Source: Pseudomonadota bacterium
GTDB taxonomy: Bacteria > Pseudomonadota > Gammaproteobacteria > Burkholderiales > JAKAFK01
DNA length: 64,000 nt
Direction of reading: 5' to 3'
NCBI GenBank assembly: GCA_021817985.1
Contig: JAKAFK010000006.1
Location: 28,839 to 92,838, forward strand
Each line of letters starts with the position of its first letter. Positions within the stretch are counted from its first letter, which is position 1. Below the pieces are notes generated by a model. The model did not search any database, was not told the origin of the DNA, and was given only the letters and a program-made list of their open reading frames with translations. A program made the translations under genes and the position numbers. This document shows, piece after piece, positions 40,968 through 50,998 of the stretch.

Positions 40968-42017
40968 ATGCATTGCCACTTGGTCATTCCCCACTTGCTC
41001 GATGCCCTCGACGGGGAGATGCGGCTGCCCGCCTTCGAGGCCCTCGCCGCCTGCGGGCGCACCGAGAGCTTGCCGAGCGAAGGCGTCGAAGCTTGGCTGT
41101 GTGCGCACTTCGGCTTCGCCAAGCAGTGGGATTGGCCTGTCGCCCCTCTTGCAGCCGCGGCCGATGGGTTGCTCGAGGGACGATACTGGCTGTGTGCCGA
41201 TCCCGTGCATCTGTCGTTGCAAGGCAGTGCCCTGATGCTCGGCGAACTTTACCCCGCCGCCCCCACAAAATCCGAGGCCGATGCGCTGATCGACGCCATC
41301 AATGCGCATTTCGGGTCTACTGGGCTGCGGGTGGCGGCGGTCCATCCCGAGCATTGGTATCTGGCACTGCCCACGGATCCAGAGATCTGCACGACGCCAC
41401 TCGCCAGCGCTCTCGGAGGCGACATCAAGACGGAGATGCCGCGCGGGCCCCGGGCGCTGCACTGGGCTGCCCTGCTGAACGAGCTCCAGATGGTCCTGCA
41501 TGCCCACCCTGTCAACCAGGCGCGCGAAACCCGCGGCCAACCCACCATCAACAGCCTCTGGCCTTGGGGCGGCGGCTGGCCGCCGGAAGGCCAGCCTCAT
41601 GCCGGCACGCTTTGGACCCATCACCGGTTGGCCCGCGCGATCGCCAAGGGCGCTCTCGCCGACACCCGGGCACTGCCGCCCGATGCCGACCGCTGGTTCG
41701 AGTTCGCGCGCGCCGACGGCGGGCCCCACCTCATCGTGCTCGATCAGGTCGAGGCGCACCTTCGCGTGCATGACCTGGCCGGGGCACGCTCGGCCGCCGC
41801 GCACCTCGACCGCGCGTGGGGCGTCCCGTTGCGGCGCTGGCTCCGCCAAGGCAGGCTGACGGGCCTCGCGCTGAGCCTGCCGGGCGCCTCCAATGTCATG
41901 CACGCCCAGATCCGGCGCCCGGATCTGTTCCGTTGGTGGCGCCGACCGCGACCGCTCGCCCGGTTTGCGCCCCCGCGGCCCCTCTCGGCGAAGGGGCCGG
42001 CACCATGTCCTTATTGA
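40968..42017 (+). CDS. Conserved hypothetical protein, COG4255-like, upstream of recJ
   Basis: A 349-residue cytosolic protein. It resembles the proteobacterial family that usually precedes recJ and is often labelled a phosphoglycerate-mutase-like or regulatory protein (COG4255), without a proven function. Recurrent features are CADPVHLSLQG near residue 85, ALLNELQMVLHAHPVN and SLWPWGGGW. A His/Trp-rich core is conserved by eye, but no catalytic site is obvious. ATG 40968 has AGGAGAG 10 bases upstream. Its 3' end overlaps recJ by 13 bases, so the pair is coupled. Confidence 0.75.
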   Translation: MHCHLVIPHLLDALDGEMRLPAFEALAACGRTESLPSEGVEAWLCAHFGFAKQWDWPVAPLAAAADGLLEGRYWLCADPVHLSLQGSALMLGELYPAAPTKSEADALIDAINAHFGSTGLRVAAVHPEHWYLALPTDPEICTTPLASALGGDIKTEMPRGPRALHWAALLNELQMVLHAHPVNQARETRGQPTINSLWPWGGGWPPEGQPHAGTLWTHHRLARAIAKGALADTRALPPDADRWFEFARADGGPHLIVLDQVEAHLRVHDLAGARSAAAHLDRAWGVPLRRWLRQGRLTGLALSLPGASNVMHAQIRRPDLFRWWRRPRPLARFAPPRPLSAKGPAPCPY

Positions 42018-43732
42018 CGCCCCGCCCGTACGCCCGGGAAACCGCAGAAAGGCTCGCCGCGCAGGGCCTGCACCCTGTCCTGGCGAGGGCCGCTGCCGCC
42101 CGCGGTATCGGCGACCGCAGCGAGCTCGCCCACGCGCTGGCCGGTCTCCTCCCCTACGCGCGCCTGCGCGGCGTCCGGGAGATGGCGCAGATCCTGGCGG
42201 AGGCAATCGCGGCACGGCAGCGCCTGCTCGTGGTGGCCGACTACGATTCGGACGGGGCGACGGCTTGTGCGCTCGCCGTCCGCGCGTTGCGCGAGTTCGG
42301 GGCCGATGTCGACTACGTCGTGCCCAACCGCTTCGAGTATGGATACGGCCTGACGCCGGAGATCGTCGAGTGGGCGGCACACAAGCGGCCCGACATCATC
42401 GTCACGGTCGACAACGGCATCGCCAGCGTGGCCGGGGTGGAGGCCGCCAATGCCAAAGGCATCCAGGTGCTGGTCACCGATCATCATCTGCCGGGCCCGT
42501 CGCTGCCGTCGGCGGCTGCCATCGTCAATCCGAACCAGCCCGGCTGTGAATTCCCGAGCAAACATCTGGCGGGCGTCGGCGTCATCTTCTACGTGATGGC
42601 CGCCTTGCGCGCGACGCTGCGCGACAGGGGCGTTTTCCCCGCCGGCCGCGAGCCTAACCTCGCGCGCCACCTGGACCTCGTTGCGCTCGGGACAATCGCG
42701 GACGTGGTACGCCTGGACGCGAACAACCGCACCCTGGTGCATCAAGGGCTCGCCCGCATCCGCGCCGGCCTCGCCTGCCCTGGCATCCAGGCCTTGCTCG
42801 CGGTCGCCGGCAGACAGGCCCGAAAGGCCTCGACCGCCGACCTGGGTTTCGCACTCGGGCCGCGGCTCAACGCCGCCGGTCGCCTCGAGGACATGTCCCT
42901 CGGGATCGAATGCCTGATCACGGACGACCCGGAGCGGGCCACGGCGCTCGCACAAAGGCTCGATGAACTCAACCGGGAGCGCCGCGCCATCGAGCACACC
43001 ATGCAGGACGAAGCCCAGCTGCGGCTCGACGCCGTCGATGTCGCGGCCCGCGCGAGCTTGAGCCTGTTCGATCCGGGATGGCATCCCGGCGTCATCGGCA
43101 TCCTCGCCGCCCGGGTCAAGGACCGCCACCACCGCCCGGTCATCGCCTTCGCGCCGGGGGGATCCATGGAGCTCAAGGGGTCCGGGCGGTCCATCCCGGC
43201 ATTTCATTTGCGCGATGCCCTCGACTGGATCGCCAAGCAGCACCCCGATCTGATCCTCAAGTTCGGGGGCCATGCCATGGCGGCAGGACTGACCATCCGG
43301 CAGCAGGACTTTGCACGCTTCGGCGAAGCCTTCGAGGCCGTCGCACAGCAGTGGCTCTCCCCTGCCGATCTTGAACGGGTCATCCCGACCGACGGCTCGC
43401 TCGCCGTGGACGATGCCAACCTGGATCTCGCCGAACTCCTCGAGCCGCTCGTTTGGGGGCAGGGTTTCCCGCCGACCTGCTTTCAGGACTGCTTCACCGT
43501 CGCGACCCAGCGCATCGTGGGCGGCCAGCACCGGAAGCTCGTGCTTGAGCGCCAGGGGCGTTCCTTCGACGCCATTGCGTTCTTCACCCTCGAGCCTCTG
43601 CCTGCCGCGGTCCAGGCCGCCTACCGCCTCGCGGTCAACGAGTACCGTGGCGCACGCTCCTTGCAGCTCGTGCTCGAGCACTGGGAGCCGGAGGCCGAAC
43701 GCGGCGCCGGGGCTCAGGGCGTCATGGCGTGA
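42005..43732 (+). CDS. recJ: Single-stranded-DNA-specific exonuclease RecJ
   Basis: A 575-residue RecJ, the 5'-3' single-strand exonuclease of RecF recombination and mismatch repair. The DHH phosphoesterase motifs are intact: VVADYDSDGATA, VTVDNGIAS, VTDHHLPG and the ALGTIADVVRLDANNR segment. A DHHA1 domain and a C-terminal OB-like domain follow (FKFGGHAMAAGLTI-like region). ATG 42005 (MSLLTPRPYARE) is the canonical start, 13 bases inside the previous gene. It overlaps the convergent membrane gene by 19 bases. Confidence 0.96.
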   Translation: MSLLTPRPYARETAERLAAQGLHPVLARAAAARGIGDRSELAHALAGLLPYARLRGVREMAQILAEAIAARQRLLVVADYDSDGATACALAVRALREFGADVDYVVPNRFEYGYGLTPEIVEWAAHKRPDIIVTVDNGIASVAGVEAANAKGIQVLVTDHHLPGPSLPSAAAIVNPNQPGCEFPSKHLAGVGVIFYVMAALRATLRDRGVFPAGREPNLARHLDLVALGTIADVVRLDANNRTLVHQGLARIRAGLACPGIQALLAVAGRQARKASTADLGFALGPRLNAAGRLEDMSLGIECLITDDPERATALAQRLDELNRERRAIEHTMQDEAQLRLDAVDVAARASLSLFDPGWHPGVIGILAARVKDRHHRPVIAFAPGGSMELKGSGRSIPAFHLRDALDWIAKQHPDLILKFGGHAMAAGLTIRQQDFARFGEAFEAVAQQWLSPADLERVIPTDGSLAVDDANLDLAELLEPLVWGQGFPPTCFQDCFTVATQRIVGGQHRKLVLERQGRSFDAIAFFTLEPLPAAVQAAYRLAVNEYRGARSLQLVLEHWEPEAERGAGAQGVMA

Positions 43733-44055
43733 AACCAGGCATACGCGACCACGATGACAGTGAGCACGACCACGGCGCAAGTGAAGAGCACCCCGGCGAT
43801 CGCTCCGGTGATGAGCGCGGGCATCGAAAAGGGGTGCCATTCAACGATCAGGGAACTCAGGGCGAACAAGACCAAGGCAATTAGGAGCCAAACCTTGGCG
43901 TAGTGCGGTAGATGGCGGGACTTTTCCCGGTTGTTTCTGAGCTTGCTCCAGCGTTCCTCGACGGTGCCCCGGGTGGCGTCCTCGAAGATGGTCAGCGGCC
44001 AGACATACAGCCAGAGCAGATGCAGGAGGCTGTCCTCACGAACGGCGTATGGCAT
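43714..44055 (-). CDS. Small hypothetical membrane protein
   Basis: A 113-residue protein with two clear transmembrane helices (AKVWLLIALVLFALSSLIV and ALITGAIAGVLFTCAVVVLTVIVVAYAWF) and a preceding amphipathic, aromatic N-terminal part (SLLHLLWLYVWPLTIFEDA). The basic segment between (RWSKLRNNREKSRHLPHY) should be cytosolic. The family is not recognised. GGAAAG lies 7 bases before ATG 44055. It ends inside the 3' end of recJ. Confidence 0.65.
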   Translation of the reverse strand: MPYAVREDSLLHLLWLYVWPLTIFEDATRGTVEERWSKLRNNREKSRHLPHYAKVWLLIALVLFALSSLIVEWHPFSMPALITGAIAGVLFTCAVVVLTVIVVAYAWFHAMTP

Positions 44056-44735
44056 TTACATTCTTTCCAGTTTTTCTGGGGTTCCGAACACATGCCGCGG
44101 TGCACCGACGGCCTCCGCTCAGCGGCCGCACCTGACGCCCCGGCACCCCTGGCCGGGTGGCGCTGTGAAAAAGCCATTTCGGGCTGCCTTGAGTATAGAC
44201 CAAGGGGCGGGCGCGCCCGCGACCGGCGCCCGGATCGCGGGGGGTCACCATAACCGATGTTTCGGGTTAGGATATCGCCGTAAGCCACTGAGACGGCGAG
44301 CAAACTTAAGGCATGAATAAGAATTCTGCGCAAGACGGCAGCGAGCGGTTGGCAGAAAAGCCGAAGCGACATCCTGAGCTCCTCGATCATATGGAGGCGC
44401 CGGCCCACGGGGGGTGACGGATTTTGCAGCGGACTTGCCCTTTGCGGCTGCGGCGACGCCAGATGGTGAGGCCCGCGCACGAACGCGCCATCGTGATCTG
44501 TCGACCCGCCGTGACCAACCGGCCCCCCGGGGCGCGATCGAGCAAGACTTGCCTATGGGCTCCGGGGCGAGGAGAAGCGCGCACCGCTATATCGTGCAGG
44601 CGAGACTCAAGCGCCCAGGCGCCGGGGGGGCCACCGAACACGCCGAGCACATCAGTTTGTGTTGCACCCGGGAGCGCGCGCAAACTCGGGCGCTGCGTGC
44701 CGGATCGTGTACAATATAGGTTTTTTTGCAAGAGC
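44056..44735. other. Long intergenic region before prfB
   Basis: No gene is firmly supported in these 680 bases. A short + strand frame at 44313-44417 (34 codons, MNKNSAQDGSERLAEKPKRH) follows TTAAGGC and could be a small protein. A -10-like TACAAT at 44710-44715 lies 21 bases before the prfB start. Several longer frames on both strands have Arg/Pro-rich composition typical of GC-rich noncoding sequence. Confidence 0.4.
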
Positions 44736-45846
44736 ATGCCCATGGAAGCGGAACAACTCAATGCGATCGAGGCACGGCTCACCGACCTCGGGGATAGGAC
44801 CGAAGCCTTGCGGAGGTATCTTTGACTACGACGAGAAGAAGGATCGCCTCGCCGAAGTCGTCGGGTTGCTGGAAGACCCCGCCGTCTGGGACAAGCCTGA
44901 ACGCGCCCAGGAATTAGGACGGGAGCGCCGCGCGCTGGAAACGGTGGTCCATACGCTCGACCAGGTCGGTCGTGCGTTGCGCGATGCGCAGGACCTCTTC
45001 GACATGGCGCGCAGCGAGGCGGATGATGCCACCTTGCAGAGCATCGCAGAGGACGCCAAGCGCATCGATCAAGCGGTCGGCGAACTCGAATTCCGCCGGA
45101 TGTTCTCCCATCCGATGGACCCCAACAATTGCTTCATCGACATCCAGTCGGGCTCCGGGGGCACCGAGGCCCAGGATTGGGCCGCCATGCTCCAGCGCAT
45201 GTACCTGCGCTACTGCGAGCGCCATGGCTTCCAGGTCGAGGCACTCGAAGAATCGGCCGGCGAGGTCGCCGGCATCAAGAGCGCGACGCTCAAGGTGGAG
45301 GGCGACTACGCCTATGGCTTCTTGCGCACCGAAACCGGCGTCCACCGCCTCGTCCGGAAGTCCCCCTTCGACTCGGGCAATCGTCGCCACACCTCTTTTG
45401 CCAGCGTCTTCGTCTATCCCGAGGTGGACGACTCGATCGAGATCGAGATCAACCCCGCGGACCTGCGGATCGACACCTTCCGCTCGTCGGGCGCCGGCGG
45501 GCAGCACATCAACAAGACCGACTCCGCCGTGCGCATCACCCACCTGCCGACGGGCATTGTCGTGCAGTGCCAGAACGACCGCTCGCAGCACAAGAACCGC
45601 GCCGAGGCCATGGCCATGCTGAAGGCACGGATGTACGAAGCGGAACTGCGCAAGCGCATGGAGGAAAAGCAGGCCCTCGAGGACTCGAAGTCCGACATCG
45701 GCTGGGGACACCAGATCCGTTCCTACGTGTTGGATCAGTCGCGCATCAAGGACCTGCGCACCGGAGTGGAAACCGGCAACACCCAGGCCGTTCTGGACGG
45801 CGAACTGGACGCATTTATCACGGCGAGCCTGAAGCTGGGCGTCTAG
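44736..45846 (+). CDS. prfB: Peptide chain release factor 2, expressed by programmed +1 frameshift
   Basis: RF2 terminates translation at UGA and UAA. The first 29 codons (ATG 44736, [11 protein letters not shown]) end in CTT followed by an in-frame TGA at 44823. Ribosomes must skip one base, so the coding segments are 44736-44822 and 44824-45846, together 369 residues. After the shift, translation continues [12 protein letters not shown], which is the conserved RF2 sequence. The tripeptide anticodon SPF ([11 protein letters not shown]) and the catalytic GGQ ([10 protein letters not shown]) are present. ATG 44742 is an alternative start. lysS follows after 70 bases, a common pairing. Confidence 0.97.
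44811..44826 (+). promoter_or_regulatory. prfB programmed +1 frameshift site
   Basis: CGGAGGTATCTTTGAC holds an internal Shine-Dalgarno-like GGAGG, the slippery CTT and the stop TGA followed by C. This is the classical RF2 autoregulatory signal: when RF2 is scarce, the ribosome pauses at TGA and slips +1. Confidence 0.95.
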
Positions 45847-45916
45847 GCCGGGCTAAGCAATGAACGCGTTCGGCCGCCTCGTCCCTTCGGCCGAAAAAAG
45901 CAAGGAATAGCGAGCA

Positions 45917-47404
45917 ATGAGCGAGAACACCAATCAAGTCATCGAGGAGCGCCGGGCCAAGCTCAACGAGCTGCGCGCCCAAGGCAATCCCTTTCCCAAC
46001 GATTTCCGCCGCGAGAACCTGGCCGGCGACCTGCACGCCTTCCACGATGCCAAGAGCCAGGAAGATCTCGAGACGGTCGGCCTGTCGGTCGCCGTCGCAG
46101 GGCGCATGGTGCTCAAGCGCGTGATGGGCAAGGTGAGCTTCGCCACGATTCAGGACATGAGCGGACGCATCCAGCTGTTCATCGCCACTGACAGCGCCGG
46201 CCCCGCGGTCCACGAGCACTTCAAGAAGCAGTTCGACTTGGGGGACATCGTCGGCGCACGCGGGTGGCTCTTCAAGACCAAGGCCGGCGAGCTGTCCGTG
46301 CGCGTGTCGGAGCTGCGCCTGCTCACCAAGGCGGTACGGCCCCTGCCCGAGAAATTCCACGGCCTGACCGATCAGGAAGTCAAATACCGCCAACGCTACC
46401 TCGACCTCATCACCAACGAAGACGCGCGTCTTGTGTTCACGACGCGCTCCAGGATCATCCAGGGCATCCGCGAGTTCCTGGTGCGGCACGGCTATCTCGA
46501 GGTCGAAACGCCCATGATGCACCCGATCCCCGGGGGTGCGGCCGCCCGTCCGTTCGTCACGCACCACAATGCACTGGACGTCGACCTTTACCTGCGCATC
46601 GCGCCGGAGCTCTATCTGAAGCGCCTGGTCGTGGGCGGCATGGAAAAGGTGTTCGAGATCAACCGGAATTTCCGCAACGAGGGCATGTCGACGCGGCACA
46701 ACCCGGAATTCACCATGCTCGAATTCTACGAAGCCTATCGCGATTACCGCTATCTGATGGATTTCACCGAGCAGATGTTCCGGGAAATCGCCCAGGCGGT
46801 CCTCGGAACCACGCGCGTGAACTACCAAGGGCGTGAACTCGATCTGGGCGAGCCGTTTGCGCGTCTGACCGTCGCGCAGGCGATCCAAAAATTTCACCCG
46901 GAGTACACCGATGAGGCGCTGCACGACCGCGCCTTCCTCGTGCGCACGCTGACCGAGTCGGGCATCGCTTACAAGCCGGCCGATGGCGTCGGCGGCTTGC
47001 AATTGACCCTGTTCGAGGAAACCACCGAACACCTGCTGTTCGACCCTACCTTCATTGTCGACTACCCGGCCGAGGTATCGCCCTTGGCGCGGCGAAATGA
47101 CGCCAATCCGGCAATCACCGACCGCTTCGAGCTCTTCATCGTGGGCAGGGAAATCGCCAACGGGTTCTCGGAGCTCAACGATCCGGACGATCAAGCCGAC
47201 CGCTTCAGGGAACAGGTCAAGCAAAAGGAGGCAGGCGACCAGGAAGCGATGCATTACGATGCCGATTACATCCGCGCCTTGGAATACGGGCTTCCCCCGA
47301 CCGCCGGCGAAGGCATCGGGATCGATCGCCTGGTCATGCTGTTGACCGACAGCGCCGCCATCCGCGATGTCATCTTGTTCCCGCAGATGCGCCCGGAGGC
47401 TTAG
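45917..47404 (+). CDS. lysS: Lysine-tRNA ligase (class II)
   Basis: A 495-residue class II LysRS. The N-terminal OB anticodon-binding domain (about 55-150, [21 protein letters not shown]), motif 1 ([20 protein letters not shown]), motif 2 ([23 protein letters not shown]) and motif 3 ([13 protein letters not shown]) are all clear. AAGGA lies 10 bases before ATG 45917. It lies 70 bases after prfB and is probably cotranscribed with it. Confidence 0.97.
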   Translation: MSENTNQVIEERRAKLNELRAQGNPFPNDFRRENLAGDLHAFHDAKSQEDLETVGLSVAVAGRMVLKRVMGKVSFATIQDMSGRIQLFIATDSAGPAVHEHFKKQFDLGDIVGARGWLFKTKAGELSVRVSELRLLTKAVRPLPEKFHGLTDQEVKYRQRYLDLITNEDARLVFTTRSRIIQGIREFLVRHGYLEVETPMMHPIPGGAAARPFVTHHNALDVDLYLRIAPELYLKRLVVGGMEKVFEINRNFRNEGMSTRHNPEFTMLEFYEAYRDYRYLMDFTEQMFREIAQAVLGTTRVNYQGRELDLGEPFARLTVAQAIQKFHPEYTDEALHDRAFLVRTLTESGIAYKPADGVGGLQLTLFEETTEHLLFDPTFIVDYPAEVSPLARRNDANPAITDRFELFIVGREIANGFSELNDPDDQADRFREQVKQKEAGDQEAMHYDADYIRALEYGLPPTAGEGIGIDRLVMLLTDSAAIRDVILFPQMRPEA

Positions 47405-47431
47405 AAACGGCGCGTACGGCAAGGGGCGTGG

Positions 47432-47460
47432 TTGCCCGGTGGATGGCTCGGCCCTATACT
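47432..47460 (+). promoter_or_regulatory. Candidate sigma-70 promoter after lysS
   Basis: TTGCCC (47432-47437) and TATACT (47455-47460) are spaced by 17 bases. It would give a leader of about 160 bases before the gene at 47629, which contains a CGGGGC/GCCCCG hairpin. Confidence 0.5.
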
Positions 47461-47628
47461 GGTGAGATATCAGCCAGATCGCTGCCGGGGAGGTGCGCTG
47501 ACGGGCTTGCGGAAGGGAGCCTCTTGCGCCGGGGCATAGCCCCGCACCTCGAGGGATCGCGGACACGCTTGCGCCAATAGCCTTGATGCGCGCGGCACTT
47601 GAATAATACCAGCGGGCGGGACGCCAGC

Positions 47629-48276
47629 ATGTTAAAAAGCACCCTAATCACAGCAGCACTGGGCCCTTATCTGCTCCCTTTCGGAGGCAAAGGCTTCTTC
47701 TGTGGCTCCATCCTGAGCTCTTTCCTGCCCTTCGGACGAAAGGACAAGGCGCCCGCCCTGAGTGAAAAAACCCTGGCCGCCGTCAACGGCGCGGTCAACC
47801 ATTTCCTGATGGCGCGCTCGGTCAGCGATTTCCAGACCTACACCTTCGCGATGGCCGGCAGCCCTGTGGTCCTCATCAAGGCCGATCCGCAAAAACGGCT
47901 CCGCTTTTCCAATATCCTCGAGGTACAAATCCGGAAATTCGTGCGCGAGCATGTGGGGGTCGAGGTCGCCGCCGTGTTCTGGCGATTCAAGGTGGGCTAT
48001 GACGATGCCCCGGGCCCCGAGCAAGCGGATTACGACTTCGACGAGCACCCGTCCTATCCGCAGGACGCCCCTCCCGCAGCCGCGCCGGCTACCGAAGCCG
48101 CGGCCGACGCCCCCATGGCAGATTCTCCTCCTCCGGAAACCCACGAGCAGGAGGATCTGTATACCGTGCAGCACGCCGCACAGGGCATCGAGGTCGAAGA
48201 GATCAGCATGGTCGCCTTCGACGAATTCCTCAAAGGCCCGCCCCACAAGCAGCCGGGCGACGCCGGTCAACCCTAG
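47629..48276 (+). CDS. Hypothetical protein with acidic, proline-rich C-terminus
   Basis: A 215-residue protein of unrecognised family. The N-terminal 36 residues are hydrophobic and glycine-rich (TLITAALGPYLLPFGGKGFF), perhaps a membrane anchor or hairpin. A folded middle part (about 40-125) includes LSEKTLAAVNGAVNHFLMARS and LEVQIRKFVREHVGVEVAAVFWRFK. The remainder is Asp/Glu/Ala/Pro-rich with EVEEISMVAFDEFLKGP near the end. I chose ATG 47629; a TTG 30 bases upstream is in the same frame. The gene stands alone and is convergent with rimO. Confidence 0.6.
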   Translation: MLKSTLITAALGPYLLPFGGKGFFCGSILSSFLPFGRKDKAPALSEKTLAAVNGAVNHFLMARSVSDFQTYTFAMAGSPVVLIKADPQKRLRFSNILEVQIRKFVREHVGVEVAAVFWRFKVGYDDAPGPEQADYDFDEHPSYPQDAPPAAAPATEAAADAPMADSPPPETHEQEDLYTVQHAAQGIEVEEISMVAFDEFLKGPPHKQPGDAGQP

Positions 48277-48309
48277 GATTCGCGCGGACTTCGGGTCCCC
48301 CGCCCGCCG

Positions 48310-49656
48310 TCAGCGCGGCGCGGCCAGCATCCGCCCCCACAGATCGTGCGCATCCGAATCGACGATCTCGACCTCGACGAATGCGCCTGCCTGGAGCCCA
48401 TCCCCTTCGACGTACACGACCCCGTCGATTTCCGGCGCATCGGCCGCACTGCGTGCAACGGCCCCTTCGGCGTCGACGGCGTCCACCAGGACCGTCATCC
48501 TTTGGCCCACCCGCGCCGCCAATCGGGCGGCGCTGATTTCCTCTTGCACACCCATGAGCCGCGCCCGACGCTCCTCCTTCACCGCCTCGGGCACAGGGGC
48601 CCCAAGCGCATTGGCCTGCGCGCCCTCCACTGGGGAATAGGCGAAACAGCCGACACGATCCAGGCGGGCCTCCCGCAGGAAAGCCAAAAGCTCTTCGAAT
48701 TCGGCCTCGGTCTCCCCCGGGAAGCCGACGATGAAGGTGCTGCGGATCGTCAGATCGGAACACCCTTTCCGCCACTGACCGATCCGCTCCAGCATTCGGT
48801 CGCTGTCCCCCGGCCGTTTCATGGCCTTGAGAACGCGCCGGCTGGCATGCTGAAAGGGCACGTCAAGATAAGGCAGCACCTGGCCGGCCGCCATCAGGGG
48901 AACCACCTCGTCGACGTGAGGATAGGGATACACGTAGTGCAACCTCACCCAGACCCCCAGCTCGCCCAGCGCCTGGGCCAGTTCCGTCATGCGCGTCTTG
49001 AGCGGTCGACCAGCCCAGAATCCGCGCCGGTATTTCACGTCAACGCCGTAGGCGCTGGTATCCTGGGAGATGACCAGCAATTCCTTCACCCCAGAGTCCA
49101 CCAGATGCCGGGCTTCTTCCATCACTTCGCCCACCGGGCGGCTCGCCAGAGGGCCCCGCAACGAGGGAATGATGCAAAACGTGCATTGATGATTGCAGCC
49201 TTCGGAAATCTTGAGATAGGCATAGTGGCGCGGTGTCAGCCTGACGCCCTGCGGCGGGACCAGGCTCGTGAATGGATCGTGCGGGCGCGGCAGGTGTTCA
49301 TGCACGGCATGCATGACGTCCACCGTGGCGTGGGGGCCGGTCACCGCGAGAACGCGCGGATGCGCCTGCTTGACCAAGCCCTCGCGCGCGCCCAGGCATC
49401 CGGTGACCACAACCCGCCCGTTCTGGGCCATGGCCTCGCCGATCGCGTCCAAGGACTCCTCGACGGCGGTGTCGATGAAGCCACAGGTATTGACGACCAC
49501 GAGATCGGCCCCCTCGTATGTGGGCGAGATGTCGTAGCCCTCCGCTCGAAGCTGCGTCAGAATATGCTCCGAATCCACCAGCGCCTTCGGGCAGCCGAGG
49601 GAAACGAATCCAACCGTTGGATTTTTTGTCTTTGATTTCGCTAGTTTACGTTGCAT
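48310..49656 (-). CDS. rimO: Ribosomal protein S12 methylthiotransferase RimO
   Basis: A 448-residue radical-SAM methylthiotransferase that modifies the conserved Asp of S12. The N-terminal UPF0004 domain with its three cluster cysteines (SLGCPKA, NTCGF, TGCLGA), the radical SAM motif CNHQCTFC and the C-terminal TRAM domain (from about 375, [10 protein letters not shown]) follow in order. [10 protein letters not shown] and the [10 protein letters not shown] segment are typical. ATG 49656 ([11 protein letters not shown]) is my choice; GTG 49686 in frame is possible. Confidence 0.95.
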   Translation of the reverse strand: MQRKLAKSKTKNPTVGFVSLGCPKALVDSEHILTQLRAEGYDISPTYEGADLVVVNTCGFIDTAVEESLDAIGEAMAQNGRVVVTGCLGAREGLVKQAHPRVLAVTGPHATVDVMHAVHEHLPRPHDPFTSLVPPQGVRLTPRHYAYLKISEGCNHQCTFCIIPSLRGPLASRPVGEVMEEARHLVDSGVKELLVISQDTSAYGVDVKYRRGFWAGRPLKTRMTELAQALGELGVWVRLHYVYPYPHVDEVVPLMAAGQVLPYLDVPFQHASRRVLKAMKRPGDSDRMLERIGQWRKGCSDLTIRSTFIVGFPGETEAEFEELLAFLREARLDRVGCFAYSPVEGAQANALGAPVPEAVKEERRARLMGVQEEISAARLAARVGQRMTVLVDAVDAEGAVARSAADAPEIDGVVYVEGDGLQAGAFVEVEIVDSDAHDLWGRMLAAPR

Positions 49657-49946
49657 ACGGAGTTCAGCCGAATCCAAAATGATCACACGATCGAAACGCC
49701 GCTGGACTCAGCGGCTTGATGTCAGGCAGAGCATCGCCATCGCGCAGGCGTCCTTCGCCCAGTCACAACCTCATTTCACCCATATTTTGCTGGAGGCGGC
49801 CGTTGGGCCGCTGGCACTCCACCGGCGGCCCGGGCAGGCACGCCGGATCCCTGGTGCCGGTGTTCCGAGGGCAAAGGGAAGCGAAAGCACTCCCCTCGCA
49901 GGGCCCATCGCGACCCGAATCGCGCGTCTCCAGGGAGGCTAAGTCC

Positions 49947-50195
49947 ATGTACATGTATATCGTCGCCATCGCCTGGCTTTACGTCGTCACCCTCATGTCG
50001 GTCCTGGAGAAGAGCATCTTCGCCGGGGTCATGACCTTCTTCTGGTACGGGCTTGCCCCCTTGTCCCTGGTGTTATGGCTGTTCGGGACACCGGAGCGTC
50101 GGCGCCGCCGCGCGCGCAAAGAGGCCGCCTCCCGCTCCGAAGCCCAGCCTCCCGCGCCGGAAGAGGCCCCGTCGGCAGAGCGCGAGTCCGGCTGA
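49947..50195 (+). CDS. Small membrane protein
   Basis: An 82-residue protein. Two hydrophobic helices (MYIVAIAWLYVVTLMSVLE and FAGVMTFFWYGLAPLSLVLWLFG) are followed by a basic stretch (PERRRRRARKEAA) and an acidic, Pro-rich tail. Similar short proteins occur in Betaproteobacteria, without known role. ATG 49947 has GGGAGG 8 bases upstream, so translation is well supported. It lies between rimO and the convergent pgeF. Confidence 0.7.
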   Translation: MYMYIVAIAWLYVVTLMSVLEKSIFAGVMTFFWYGLAPLSLVLWLFGTPERRRRRARKEAASRSEAQPPAPEEAPSAERESG

Positions 50196-50233
50196 ACCGC
50201 GCAGCGCCCCTCGCGCGCCCGGACGACTTTGCA

Positions 50234-50998
50234 TCATCCGCTTTTGAGCCAAATGGCTGCCGCCATCCGTCCCGTGGTGCCGTCCCGCCGGTAGGAAAAA
50301 AAACGTCCGCTGTCCCGGTAGGTGCAATCGCCGCCTCCATAAACCCGCGTCACGCCGCTGGCGCGCAGCCTCCGCGCGGCAAGTTCGTAAATATTGGCGA
50401 GCCATTTGCGGGGCGCCCGTGCATGGTCGGCGTCCCGGGGCCGTGCCACGAACGCCGCGGCAGCCGCCTGGTCGACCGCCAGGAAGGCCTGCCTGACCTC
50501 GTCGCCGACTTCGAAGGCGGTGGGGCCGATCGCCGGGCCCAGGAAAGCGAGCAGTTCCGAAGGGGCGACTTGCATGCCCTGCACCGTGGCCTCCAACACG
50601 CCGGCCGCCAACCCGCGCCAACCGGCATGCGCGGCGGCCACCACGCGGCCCAGGCGGTCGCACAACAGGACCGGCAGGCAGTCGGCCACCATCACCGCGC
50701 ACACCACCCCCGCGTCGCGCGCGACCGAAGCGTCTCCCTCCGCCTCGGCAAGCCCTGCACGGGCCTCCACCACACCCGTCCCATGGACCTGCTTGAGCCA
50801 ACACGGCTCATTCGGAAGCGCGGCGCGCAACCGGGTGCGATTGCGCGCCACCGTCGCCGGATCGTCGCCGACATGCAGGCCGAGGTTCAGCGTGTCAAAA
50901 GGCGCGCGTCCATAGCCGCCGGCACGCGTGGTGATCACGGCCCCGACGCGCGCCGGCGCATCCCATTGCGGCACGATCCACGGATGAGGCTCAGCCAA
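50234..50998 (-). CDS. pgeF: Purine nucleoside phosphorylase / YfiH-family protein PgeF
   Basis: A 254-residue DUF152/YfiH protein; members act as zinc-dependent oxidoreductases or purine nucleoside phosphorylases and help peptidoglycan precursor editing in E. coli. The zinc/active-site residues are visible: KQVHGTGV, the Cys in VMVADCLPVLL, the His in AAAHAGWRGL, and the C-terminal DCTYRDSGRFFSYRRDG. It overlaps rluD by eight bases and follows it, as in E. coli. Confidence 0.93.
   Translation of the reverse strand: MAEPHPWIVPQWDAPARVGAVITTRAGGYGRAPFDTLNLGLHVGDDPATVARNRTRLRAALPNEPCWLKQVHGTGVVEARAGLAEAEGDASVARDAGVVCAVMVADCLPVLLCDRLGRVVAAAHAGWRGLAAGVLEATVQGMQVAPSELLAFLGPAIGPTAFEVGDEVRQAFLAVDQAAAAAFVARPRDADHARAPRKWLANIYELAARRLRASGVTRVYGGGDCTYRDSGRFFSYRRDGTTGRMAAAIWLKSG

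Noticed and set aside
42011..43840. Long minus-strand frame opposite recJ
   Set aside because: A mirror of recJ codon usage in a GC-rich genome; no start signal and no family match by eye.
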